A stretch of 9,726 nt of DNA from CAZVIK01 sp964627045 (GTDB lineage Bacteria > Acidobacteriota > Terriglobia > Bryobacterales > Bryobacteraceae): NCBI GenBank assembly GCA_964627045.1, contig CAZVIK010000158.1:1-9726 (forward strand), given 5' to 3'. Of this stretch, positions 1 to 6,397 are shown in pieces (the stretch's first letter is position 1; every line of letters begins with the position of its first letter). The position numbers and the translations under genes are program-made. The notes beneath the pieces are model-generated. The model was not told where the DNA came from. It made no database searches and saw nothing but the letters and a program-made list of their open reading frames with translations.

Positions 1-1416
1 AATCTGGCCGTAGGTAGCTTCCAGGAAGGTCGTCGGGTTGAACACGTAGTTCACGGTGATGCCGTAGTTAGTGATGTAAGGATACGGCACGTAGGCGTCC
101 GAAAACCCCTTCAAGATGCCCGGTACCACCAGGTTCCGCTGGCGCTGGCCGGAGTACTTGCCCGTCAGCCGCAGACTCGACGAGATCTGGTAGTCCAGCC
201 GGACGGCGGGTTGTTGAGTAAGTTGATTGTAGGTTTCCGGATTCACCTGGTAGTTGTAGTTGGTGCCCACCGCCTGGTCCAGATTCGGCAGCGGATAGCG
301 GCTCAGCACCGCCACGCCGGGGGCGTAAAGACGGTTGGATGGAATCACCTTCCCCGGAAAGGCCTGGCCCGTCGTGTGGTCCATCAAGGAACTCAGCAGG
401 TTGCCGTTGTTGTCGCGGGTAAGCGAAAAGTCACCCGCGCGCTCCAGCGCCGAAGGCATGCGCTGGCGGATGACGCTGCCGCGGTTGGTGGCGATCGACT
501 GCGGCCGGTATTCGTGAGCGTAGAAGAAGAACAGCTTGTTGTCCCCGCCCGGCTTCCCGATGGGCCCGCCAACCGTGTAGCCCCAGATCTGCTGGTCGGT
601 CTTCGGCTTGACGTCGCCGTTCTTCTGCTGGACCCAGGTTGCCTTGTTCCAGTCCGAATCGGTGAACACACCGTAGGCCGAACCGTGGAAGGCGTTGGTC
701 CCGCCCTTGGTCACGGCCGTGATCTGCAATCCGCTGGACCGGCCGTATTCGGCCTGGTAGCCCTGCGTCAGCACTTTCACTTCGCCGATCGACTCGATGT
801 TCATCGCCAGCATCTGGCCGTTGTTGCCCGTATCCATCGCCGAGATGCCGTCCATCATGATGTTGTTCTGGCTGGCCCCGCCCAGGCGCGTGCCGCCCGC
901 CGAAGCTCCGCCGTCGATCACGCCCGGCGTCAACGCCACCACGCTGGTGAAGTTGCCCCGGTTGACCGGCAGGTTCTCGATCTGCTGAGTGGTGATCGCA
1001 AAGGAGCGCTCACCGCTCATGGTCTGCACCAGCGCCGCTTCCGCCGTCACGGTGACGGTCTCAATGGTCCCGCCGACTTCGAGGGTCAGCGGCGGAACAC
1101 CCACGCGGTCGCCGCCGGAGACCGACACCCCCGTGCGCCGCAGGGTCTTGAACGACGACGCCGTGACTTCGATGGTGTAGGTGTCGGCGGTGACGTTCGG
1201 GAATACGTAGTCGCCGGTGTCGTTGGTGACGACCGCCGCGCTCCGCGTTCCTCGCGATTCGCTGACCAGGACCACGCTGGCTCCCGGGACCACGGCTCCC
1301 GAAGAGTCTACGATTCGTCCTGCCACGTTGCCGGTCGTGATCTGCGCCGTTGCCGCGAGCGGCAGCAGCAACAGGGCCACCACCAGGCCCACGGCAATTC
1401 CGCAAGTTCTAGACAT
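1..1416 (-). CDS. Oar-like TonB-dependent receptor, copy A (N-terminal part; C-terminus beyond left edge)
   Basis: An outer-membrane receptor of the TonB-dependent family; the frame is open from 1416 to the left edge (472 codons visible). Residues 1-24 form a Sec signal peptide with a hydrophobic core and an ATA|Q cleavage site. Residues about 26-116 match a CarboxypepD_reg/Cna-B-like beta-sandwich (GRIVDSSGAVVPGASV, then a GDYVFPNV-like strand). A TonB-box-like IETVTVTA follows near 118-125, then the plug (NLPVNRGNF, NIMMDGISAMDTGNNGQ) and the first barrel strands, ending at EATYGQI. Residue numbers equal those of copy B with no gaps. Two adjacent ATGs (1419 and 1416) are possible. I chose 1416 because it aligns with the third ATG of copy B and lies 7 nt from the AAGGAGG site, against 4 nt for 1419. 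A cysteine at residue 5 is not in a lipobox. The family moves substrates across the outer membrane using TonB energy; the substrate is unknown. The barrel is about 80-95% like copy B by eye. Confidence 0.93.
   Translation of the reverse strand, partial: MSRTCGIAVGLVVALLLLPLAATAQITTGNVAGRIVDSSGAVVPGASVVLVSESRGTRSAAVVTNDTGDYVFPNVTADTYTIEVTASSFKTLRRTGVSVSGGDRVGVPPLTLEVGGTIETVTVTAEAALVQTMSGERSFAITTQQIENLPVNRGNFTSVVALTPGVIDGGASAGGTRLGGASQNNIMMDGISAMDTGNNGQMLAMNIESIGEVKVLTQGYQAEYGRSSGLQITAVTKGGTNAFHGSAYGVFTDSDWNKATWVQQKNGDVKPKTDQQIWGYTVGGPIGKPGGDNKLFFFYAHEYRPQSIATNRGSVIRQRMPSALERAGDFSLTRDNNGNLLSSLMDHTTGQAFPGKVIPSNRLYAPGVAVLSRYPLPNLDQAVGTNYNYQVNPETYNQLTQQPAVRLDYQISSSLRLTGKYSGQRQRNLVVPGILKGFSDAYVPYPYITNYGITVNYVFNPTTFLEATYGQI
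701..975 (-). repeat. 275-bp plug-coding block, identical in copies A, B and C (copy A)
   Basis: The copy A instance, at a constant offset of 4401 bp from copy B. The first A/B mismatches outside are at 691 and 976. Beyond 976, towards the N-terminus, A and B still agree at about 94%. Towards the barrel the match falls to about 80% near the left edge. Confidence 0.88.
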
Positions 1417-1423
1417 CATCCTT

Positions 1424-1430
1424 CCTCCTT
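1424..1430 (-). promoter_or_regulatory. Ribosome binding site of copy A
   Basis: AAGGAGG on the minus strand is a near-perfect anti-16S match. It lies 4 nt before ATG 1419 and 7 nt before ATG 1416. The second spacing is closer to optimal, and it decides the start given above. Confidence 0.8.
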
Positions 1431-1487
1431 AATCAGTGACCTGCAAATTTCCCGGCGGCGCCCACACCTCCCACTGGCGCGGCCGCT

Positions 1488-1583
1488 GCCGGCGCTCCTA
1501 CCCAGGGATGTCACTCGGTCCGCCTCCACGGCGGCCACGACTGTTTCGGCCGAGCGAGCAAGTCTAACCCCCATCCCCTTAAC
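1488..1583 (-). promoter_or_regulatory. Conserved structured leader element of copy A
   Basis: This part of the 5' leader is conserved with the leader of copy B (5891..5989) although the surrounding leader is not. Shared blocks in transcript order are GTTAAGGGGA, TTGCTCGCT, GGACCGAGYGACATCCCTGG and AGCGCCGGC. TCGCTCGG (1550-1557) can pair with CCGAGTGA (1511-1518) in an 8-bp stem with a 31-nt loop. The same stem forms in copy B with different G-U and G-C pairs, as expected for a selected RNA fold. It lies between the predicted start site and the ribosome binding site. I recognise no known riboswitch class in it; it could also be a protein-binding leader. Confidence 0.5.
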
Positions 1584-1587
1584 TGCA

Positions 1588-1605
1588 CTTCATGTATTAA
1601 TGAAG
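1588..1605. promoter_or_regulatory. Perfect inverted repeat over the -10/start region of promoter A (candidate operator)
   Basis: CTTCAT-GTATTA-ATGAAG: two 6-bp arms and a 6-bp spacer. It overlaps the edge of the -10 hexamer and the predicted transcription start, the usual place for a repressor site. Copy B has no matching dyad at this position; it has the 8-bp palindrome TGTTAACA (6001-6008) there instead. The binding protein is unknown. Confidence 0.4.
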
Positions 1606-1632
1606 TATAAGACTGGGGGAACTGGGCTTCAA
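1604..1632 (-). promoter_or_regulatory. Sigma70-like promoter of copy A
   Basis: On the minus strand, -35 TTGAAG (1627-1632), a 17-bp spacer and -10 TATACT (1604-1609). The same arrangement occurs upstream of copy B with an identical -10. The predicted start is near 1597, which gives a leader of about 180 nt. The AT-rich upstream flank (1633-1664) is conserved with copy B and may be an UP element or activator site. Confidence 0.65.
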
Positions 1633-1647
1633 GCAAAAAGCGGCGTA

Positions 1648-1665
1648 CATTAACCAGTTTTAATG
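1648..1665. promoter_or_regulatory. Inverted repeat just upstream of the -35 box of promoter A
   Basis: CATTAA-CCAGTT-TTAATG: two perfect 6-bp arms with a 6-bp spacer. Its centre is exactly 60 bp from the centre of the dyad at 1588-1605. The position upstream of -35 fits an activator or a second operator. Copy B keeps part of the sequence (GTTTTAAT arm) but not the symmetry. Confidence 0.4.
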
Positions 1666-2050
1666 AACAGGCCTACACTTTGCATTCCCTGGGCGTGCCA
1701 CGAATCTGTCCGCCGCAGCGTGCGCCGACTCCCGGTCAGGGCGATCCCGCCGTGAGCCGTTGACCGCGGCTCACGTCGACGGAGTGCGGCTGACACCGCG
1801 CGGCCCGACGCGTGTTTGAAGACGCCGCCACCCTGCCATCCACCAGCAAGTGGCCTTTTTGCAAAGCATTATCGAGACGTGCGGCAACGCCGAAGCGGCC
1901 GGGGTGGGGTTCCGGCGGGGAGGTGTGGAGCGTGCCCGAGAGTGGCTCGGCCGCCGAAGTCGCAGCCGACGTTACCCGGCATCGGAGAGACGCTAAGGTT
2001 CTGGGCATCGGGATTGCCGAGGAGCGCCGAATGCCTGGGGGCGTGCACAC
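1666..2050. other. Non-coding gap between terminator B and promoter A
   Basis: About 385 bp without a convincing gene. The frames here lack ribosome binding sites and either end inside copy B or start inside its terminator. The only clear structure is the inverted repeat at 1751-1775. I see no similarity to the corresponding gap upstream of copy B, in contrast to the promoters and leaders. Confidence 0.6.
1751..1775. repeat. Perfect 9-bp inverted repeat
   Basis: CGTGAGCCG and CGGCTCACG separated by TTGACCG. No T-tract follows on either strand, so it is not a standard intrinsic terminator. It is a stable hairpin or a protein site of unknown role and has no counterpart in the other gap. Confidence 0.45.
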
Positions 2051-2089
2051 AAAAAAAGGCCGGCTCCCCTCGAAGGGGGGACCGGCCTT
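2051..2089 (-). terminator. Rho-independent terminator of copy B
   Basis: On the minus strand AAGGCCGG (2082-2089) pairs with CCGGCCTT (2056-2063). An inner CCCC/GGGG stem and a short loop lie between them, and seven T (2051-2057) follow at once. It begins 45 bp after the stop codon of copy B and ends that transcript before promoter A. Confidence 0.92.
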
Positions 2090-2097
2090 AGTCTCAC

Positions 2098-2123
2098 CCT
2101 GTCAAGCCCGTGGGCCTGACAGG
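2098..2123 (-). other. 3'-end hairpin between the stop of copy B and its terminator
   Basis: A 26-nt inverted repeat, CCTGTCA...TGACAGG, with a GC-rich inner stem, a CACG loop and one G-U pair. Copy C has a hairpin of the same size and spacing (6448-6473). The role may be 3'-end protection or transcript stability; it has no T-tract of its own. Confidence 0.6.
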
Positions 2124-2133
2124 CAACTCGCTC

Positions 2134-5100
2134 CTAGAACTGGAAGCGGAGCTGCAATTGGACGTTGCGCATCGCGTTGGCCGCGTTGGCCGCGCCGAAA
2201 CCGGCGTTGTTCGGCTTCAAACGGGCAGAGTTCAGCGTGCCATCCGCGTTGTATTGGTTGTTGACCAGCGTCATGCTCGTCGGGTTGTTAAACGTCGCCG
2301 TCGACTGACGCCCGGTCCAATTGACCGTGTCGAGCGCGTTGAATACGTCCGCTCGGAGTTCGATCCGCTTGTCTTCCCCGATTCCCGGGATGCGGATGCG
2401 GCGCACAAACGACATGTCCAGCGTCTTGATGAAGCAGCCGCGCATCGTATTGCGGCCGGATTCCATGCTGACGCTGTTGTAGCCCGGGCCCTTCGCGGCC
2501 AGGGCGTTGAACTGAGCGTACTGGCTATCCGAACAGCCGTCGCCCAGCCCGTTGAGCAGGATCATCCGGCCGGCCCAGTCCGGCGAACCGGTGATGTTGA
2601 CGTTGGTGCCGTCCGCCTGGTAGGAGTAACCCAGGTCATAGGCAGCGCCCGAGGTTCCCGTCCAAACCGCGGAAACCTGCCAGTCTTTGATCAACTGACG
2701 AGCCACCGAGCCCATGCTCTGGACGTCCGGGCTGTTCCACACGGCGTTCATCTTGATGACGTGCGGCCGCATGTCCAGGTCTTCCATCAACTTCTCGTAG
2801 GCCGCCTGGTCGGAGCGCAGCGAGATCTTTCCATCCGCCGCGTGCGTGTAGCGTTCGTTCAGGCCGGTGTTGCCTTTGAGGGTCCAGCCCCAGGTGTAGT
2901 TGGCGCCGAAAGAGAACCCGTTGCGGAACCGCCGGTTGATGTTGAACTGCATCGAGTGATACCGGTCCCAGAACCGCGTGGCGTTCTCTTCGACCGGGCC
3001 GAGGCCCGGGTACGGACGAAGCAGGTTGTTGACATACGCCGTCTTACCGGTGATGGTGCTGGTGCCAAGCGTCGGATCCTGCTTGGATGCCAGATACGCC
3101 GTACCGATGTCCGGCGCGTTGAGCAGTTGGCGTCCGCCGCCCTGGAAAGCGCCCATGCGGTTGTAGCCGCGGTTGCCGACGTACATCACGTCGCCCACCA
3201 TCGACCACGGCAGAGCCTTCTGGAAGCCGACCTGCCACTGCCAGGACGCCGGAATCTTCGCGTCGTACTGGAACGTGTACATGGTCGGGGTCGGTTGCAG
3301 GCTCAAGCCGCCCTGCCCCAGCGTCGCCAACTCGCCATTGAACAGGTTCTGCGAGGTCGCGATCGGCGGGTTGTTCGGGGTCGAGAACACCGTGTTGCCG
3401 TCGGGACGGTCGTAGAACAACCCGATGCCGCCGCGGAGCACGAGGTCGGAGTTCCCCGAGACGTCGTAGGCGAATCCAACACGCGGCCCAAGAACCAGCT
3501 TCGGCCACTTGTAGTTCGTCTTCACGATCCCGTTGCCGGCCTGCTTGATCCCGTTCAGGGCGTTGCCCGAGTTCGGAATCGGCGTGCCGATGGCCGTCGC
3601 CGTGTTCTTCGCACCCGCCACCACCAGGATCTGCCCGGTGCGCGGGTCCTTCGCGTTGCGGTCGTTGCCCGAGCAGGTCGTCGCACCGCTGGCGCAACCG
3701 GAAACGTAGAGCACCGGCGCGCTGGCGGCAGACCACTCATTCGGGAAGAAGTTCGACATCTGATTGAACTGGTCGTGCTGCGGTTGCTGGTTGACGAAGC
3801 GCATCCCGTAGTCCAAGGTCAAGCGGTTACTCACCTTCCAGTTGTCCTGGACGTACCACTCGATCTGGTTGTAGATCATGCTGCCTTCGATGAACCGCGA
3901 CATCTGCGTGTAGTTGGTGAACACGCCCAGCGCCGCGTTGGCGTAGCCGAAGCCCGTATCCAGCGTGTTGTTGGTGTCGTTGGCGAAGTTCACGTAGCCC
4001 TGGAAGCTCAGGTTGGCCGCGTCACCGCCGCCCGCGCCCGTGTTCTGCGCCTTGTAGCTGTGGTTCAGGTAGAAGCCGGCCTTGATCGTATGCCGTGACA
4101 TGACCTTCGTCAAGCTGGCCGAGAAGTCGCGCGTGCGGTTGATGTTCAGCCAGCCGGGATAACGCTGCTGGCCCGGCGCCGCACCGATCTTGCTGCCCCA
4201 GCCGAAGACCGGCGGAAGGGTCATCTGCTTGCCGTCGAAGAACGGCGGCTTCTCTTCGGTCAGGATCTTGTAGCCGTAGTAGCGCTCGTCCATCACGCCC
4301 GCGTTCGGATACAGCATCGGGAAGGCCGCCAGGCTCTTCAAGCGGTTGGACTCGGCGTCGGTCAAGATGCCATTCTCGTTGCCGCCCGCCAACTGGTTCT
4401 GGATCTGCCCGTAGGTCGCTTCAAAGAACGTCGTCGGGCTGAAGACGTAGTTGACCGTCACCCCATAGTTGGTGATGTAGGGATGCGGAACATAAGCATC
4501 CTGGAAGGGCGAGATGAGGCCCGGGATCACCATCTTGGTCTGCCGCTGCCCGGAGTACTTGCCGGTCACGCGGAGGGCCGAGGAGAGCTGGTAGTCCAGC
4601 CGGACCGCGGGCTGCTGCGTCAGACGGTCGTAGGAAGGCGGGTTCTGCTGATAGTTGTAGTTCGTTCCCACCGCCTGGTCCATGGTCGGCAGCGGGTAGC
4701 GGTTCAGCACCGCCACGCCGGGGGCGTACAGCCGGTTGGCCGGAATGGTCACGCCCGGGAAGGGCGCGCCCGTCGTGTGGTCGGTGATCGTGCCCAGCAG
4801 GTTGCCGTTCTGGTCGCGGCTCGCCGAGAAGTTGCCCGCGCGCTCCAAGGCCGACGGCATCCGGTACCGGATCACGTTGCCGGAATTGATGGCCGTCGTC
4901 GTCGGGCGGTATTCGTGAGCGTAGAAGAAGAACAGCTTGTTGTCCCCGCCCGGCTTGCCCACCGGACCGCCGACGGTGTAGCCGTAAATCTGCTGGCTGG
5001 TCTTCGGCTTGATGTCCCCGTTCTTCTGCTGCACCCAGGTCGCCTTGTTCCAGTCCGAATCGGTGAACACGCCGTAGGCCGAACCGTGGAACGCGTTGGT

Positions 5101-5817
5101 CCCGCCCTTGGTCACGGCCGTGATCTGCAATCCGCTGGACCGGCCGTATTCGGCCTGGTAGCCCTGCGTCAGCACTTTCACTTCGCCGATCGACTCGATG
5201 TTCATCGCCAGCATCTGGCCGTTGTTGCCCGTATCCATCGCCGAGATGCCGTCCATCATGATGTTGTTCTGGCTGGCCCCGCCCAGGCGCGTGCCGCCCG
5301 CCGAAGCTCCGCCGTCGATCACGCCCGGCGTCAACGCCACCACGCTGGTGAAGTTGCCCCGGTTGACCGGCAGGTTTTCGATCTGCTGAGTGGTGATCGC
5401 AAAGGAACGCTCACCGCTCATGGTCTGCACCAGCGCCGCTTCCGCCGTCACGGTGACCGTTTCAACGGTTCCGCCGACTTCGAGGGTCAGCGGTGGGACA
5501 CCCACGCGGTCGCCGCCCGTCACCTGAACGCCCGTGCGCCGCAGGGTCTTGAACGACGATGCGGTGACTTCGATGGTGTAGGTGTCGGGGGTGACGTTCG
5601 GGAATACATAGTCGCCCGTGTCGTTGGTGACGACGGTGGCGCTTCTGGTGCCTCGGGTCTCGCTGACCAGCACCACGCTCGCGCCCGGAACCACGGCTCC
5701 CGATGAGTCTACGACTCGTCCTGCCACGTTGCCGGTCGTGATCTGCGCCGTTGCCGCGAGCGGCGCCAGCAGCAAGGCCACCACCAGGCCCATGGCGATT
5801 CCGAAAGTTCTAAACAT
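2134..5817 (-). CDS. Oar-like TonB-dependent receptor, copy B (complete)
   Basis: A complete outer-membrane receptor of 1227 residues, a usual length for Oar-like proteins. Residues 1-24 are a Sec signal peptide (core GLVVALLLAPLAATA, cleavage ATA|Q). Residues about 26-116 form a CarboxypepD_reg/Cna-B-like domain. VETVTVTA at 118-125 resembles a TonB box. The plug spans about 130-242 (NNIMMDGISAMDTGNNG near 184-200). The rest is a beta-barrel ending in LQLRFQF, whose final aromatic residue is the BAM recognition signal. The mature protein has only four cysteines, at 708, 715, 1095 and 1128, arranged as one close and one distant pair that probably form disulfides in surface loops. ATGs at 5826 and 5823 also exist, but they lie 1 and 4 nt from the AAGGAGG site. 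The third, at 5817, lies 10 nt away and aligns with copy A. In the family, Myxococcus Oar is needed for development and for release of the protease PopC, so import of a nutrient is not certain. The substrate is unknown. Confidence 0.95.
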   Translation of the reverse strand: MFRTFGIAMGLVVALLLAPLAATAQITTGNVAGRVVDSSGAVVPGASVVLVSETRGTRSATVVTNDTGDYVFPNVTPDTYTIEVTASSFKTLRRTGVQVTGGDRVGVPPLTLEVGGTVETVTVTAEAALVQTMSGERSFAITTQQIENLPVNRGNFTSVVALTPGVIDGGASAGGTRLGGASQNNIMMDGISAMDTGNNGQMLAMNIESIGEVKVLTQGYQAEYGRSSGLQITAVTKGGTNAFHGSAYGVFTDSDWNKATWVQQKNGDIKPKTSQQIYGYTVGGPVGKPGGDNKLFFFYAHEYRPTTTAINSGNVIRYRMPSALERAGNFSASRDQNGNLLGTITDHTTGAPFPGVTIPANRLYAPGVAVLNRYPLPTMDQAVGTNYNYQQNPPSYDRLTQQPAVRLDYQLSSALRVTGKYSGQRQTKMVIPGLISPFQDAYVPHPYITNYGVTVNYVFSPTTFFEATYGQIQNQLAGGNENGILTDAESNRLKSLAAFPMLYPNAGVMDERYYGYKILTEEKPPFFDGKQMTLPPVFGWGSKIGAAPGQQRYPGWLNINRTRDFSASLTKVMSRHTIKAGFYLNHSYKAQNTGAGGGDAANLSFQGYVNFANDTNNTLDTGFGYANAALGVFTNYTQMSRFIEGSMIYNQIEWYVQDNWKVSNRLTLDYGMRFVNQQPQHDQFNQMSNFFPNEWSAASAPVLYVSGCASGATTCSGNDRNAKDPRTGQILVVAGAKNTATAIGTPIPNSGNALNGIKQAGNGIVKTNYKWPKLVLGPRVGFAYDVSGNSDLVLRGGIGLFYDRPDGNTVFSTPNNPPIATSQNLFNGELATLGQGGLSLQPTPTMYTFQYDAKIPASWQWQVGFQKALPWSMVGDVMYVGNRGYNRMGAFQGGGRQLLNAPDIGTAYLASKQDPTLGTSTITGKTAYVNNLLRPYPGLGPVEENATRFWDRYHSMQFNINRRFRNGFSFGANYTWGWTLKGNTGLNERYTHAADGKISLRSDQAAYEKLMEDLDMRPHVIKMNAVWNSPDVQSMGSVARQLIKDWQVSAVWTGTSGAAYDLGYSYQADGTNVNITGSPDWAGRMILLNGLGDGCSDSQYAQFNALAAKGPGYNSVSMESGRNTMRGCFIKTLDMSFVRRIRIPGIGEDKRIELRADVFNALDTVNWTGRQSTATFNNPTSMTLVNNQYNADGTLNSARLKPNNAGFGAANAANAMRNVQLQLRFQF
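5102..5376 (-). repeat. 275-bp plug-coding block, identical in copies A, B and C (copy B)
   Basis: Codes for residues 148 to 238 and two bases of codon 239, from NLPVNRG to the AVTKG region. I see no mismatch between this stretch and 701-975 or 9452-9726. Copies A and B stay identical for 284 bp (692-975 and 5093-5376). Just outside, copies B and C differ by roughly 15% by eye. Confidence 0.88.
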
Positions 5818-5824
5818 CCTCATC

Positions 5825-5839
5825 ATGCCTCCTTGGCAT
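5825..5839 (-). promoter_or_regulatory. Ribosome binding site of copy B inside a short hairpin
   Basis: The transcript reads ATGCC-AAGGA-GGCAT, a perfect 5-bp stem. Its loop and 3' arm contain the AAGGAGG site (5828-5834) and the first of three in-frame ATGs. Copy A has the same AAGGAGG but no such hairpin. The site to ATG 5817 spacing is 10 nt, which together with homology supports that start. Confidence 0.5.
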
Positions 5840-5890
5840 TTTGCATGTTCACTGCTCGCCGGCGCGGCCCCTGAAGGACTATGCGGTCCC

Positions 5891-5989
5891 GCCGGCGCTT
5901 CTGCCCAGGGATGTCGCTCGGTCCGCTCCTGCTAACGGTCTTCGATAACTTTTCCAAGCGAGCAAACCTCGCCGCCGCTTCCCCTTAAC
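5891..5989 (-). promoter_or_regulatory. Conserved structured leader element of copy B
   Basis: Counterpart of the copy A leader element, with the same blocks in the same order. TCGCTTGG (5954-5961) pairs with CCGAGCGA (5914-5921) in an 8-bp stem with a 32-nt loop. Compared with copy A, one C-G pair becomes U-G and one G-U pair becomes G-C, so pairing is kept while sequence changes. A further self-complementary CGCCGGCG near 5890-5897 recurs near 5858-5865 and may form an outer stem in copy B. Confidence 0.5.
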
Positions 5990-6009
5990 GGCGGTTCATT
6001 TGTTAACAG

Positions 6010-6039
6010 AGTATAAGCCCATCCAGGCCCCCGCATCAA
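6010..6039 (-). promoter_or_regulatory. Sigma70-like promoter of copy B
   Basis: On the minus strand, -35 TTGATG (6034-6039), an 18-bp spacer and -10 TATACT (6010-6015). The TTTTGCTTGA context and the AT-rich flank up to 6070, with ATTAAAACT, match promoter A. The predicted start is near 6003, with a leader of about 185 nt. A palindrome TGTTAACA (6001-6008) sits on that start. Confidence 0.65.
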
Positions 6040-6153
6040 GCAAAATGGCCGTGTATTTACTAGTTTTAATTAGATGTGCTCAACCTGTGCGCTGTTGAAT
6101 TCGATCGAGCCAATGCGGGCGGCATCGCCGTGCGACGTGCGGGCCGGTATTGA

Positions 6154-6186
6154 GGGCGGGGAGGCGGGGTCTGAGATTGGGGAGGG
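6154..6186 (+). other. G-rich tract, possible G-quadruplex
   Basis: Five runs of three or four G on the plus strand (6154-6156, 6158-6161, 6166-6169, 6179-6182, 6184-6186). The loops are 1, 4, 9 and 1 nt. The 9-nt loop makes it a loose match only. It lies upstream of promoter B. Confidence 0.3.
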
Positions 6187-6222
6187 TTGGAGAGGTGAGG
6201 TCTTAGCCCGGGAAGACGATAA

Positions 6223-6254
6223 CATTAACGCTAGTCAATGAACGCACGTTAATG
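6223..6254. promoter_or_regulatory. Dyad CATTAAC / GTTAATG upstream of promoter B (candidate regulator site)
   Basis: Two perfect 7-bp arms separated by 18 bp, in a less GC-rich patch. The arms share the CATTAA/TTAATG core with the dyad upstream of the -35 box of copy A (1648-1665), but this one lies about 185 bp upstream of promoter B. Function is inferred from symmetry only. Confidence 0.3.
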
Positions 6255-6397
6255 CATGACTTACTTTGCCTCTGTTCGACACACCGCCGGTGCTGCGGAC
6301 GGAATCGAGCGCGCACGGCGGGCGCCGGGCCGCAGAGCGCCGCGTCTCACCGGCGCCGCCGCCGGACAGGGAAAAGCGAGCTGGCGCTGCACTGACG

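Larger units (their letters stand above)
6071..6397. other. Non-coding gap between terminator C and promoter B
   Basis: About 327 bp without a supported gene. Frames here lack ribosome binding sites or run into the antisense of copy C. It holds a G-rich tract (6154-6186) and a dyad CATTAAC (6223-6229) / GTTAATG (6248-6254). Confidence 0.6.

Noticed and set aside
1339..1416. Copy A as a lipoprotein because of the cysteine in its signal peptide
   Set aside because: The cysteine is at residue 5, before the hydrophobic core, and the cleavage region reads ATA|Q with no lipobox cysteine.
211..1653. A 480-codon plus-strand frame, with similar ones at 4483-5706 and 7111-8280
   Set aside because: These are the antisense shadows of the same region in the three receptor copies, so their mutual similarity only reflects the duplicated receptor genes.
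1830..1865. A possible plus-strand terminator (CCAC...GTGG followed by five T)
   Set aside because: The stem is only four base pairs and no plus-strand gene precedes it.
1736..2050. A 104-codon minus-strand frame in the gap between B and A
   Set aside because: Its ATG lies just after the T-tract of terminator B, there is no ribosome binding site, and the protein is low in hydrophobic core residues and unlike any family I recognise.
2110..4098. A 662-codon open frame on the plus strand
   Set aside because: It lies antisense over the C-terminal two thirds of copy B. It is rich in Arg, Val and His, as expected from reading GC-rich coding DNA backwards, has no ribosome binding site and shows no known domain.
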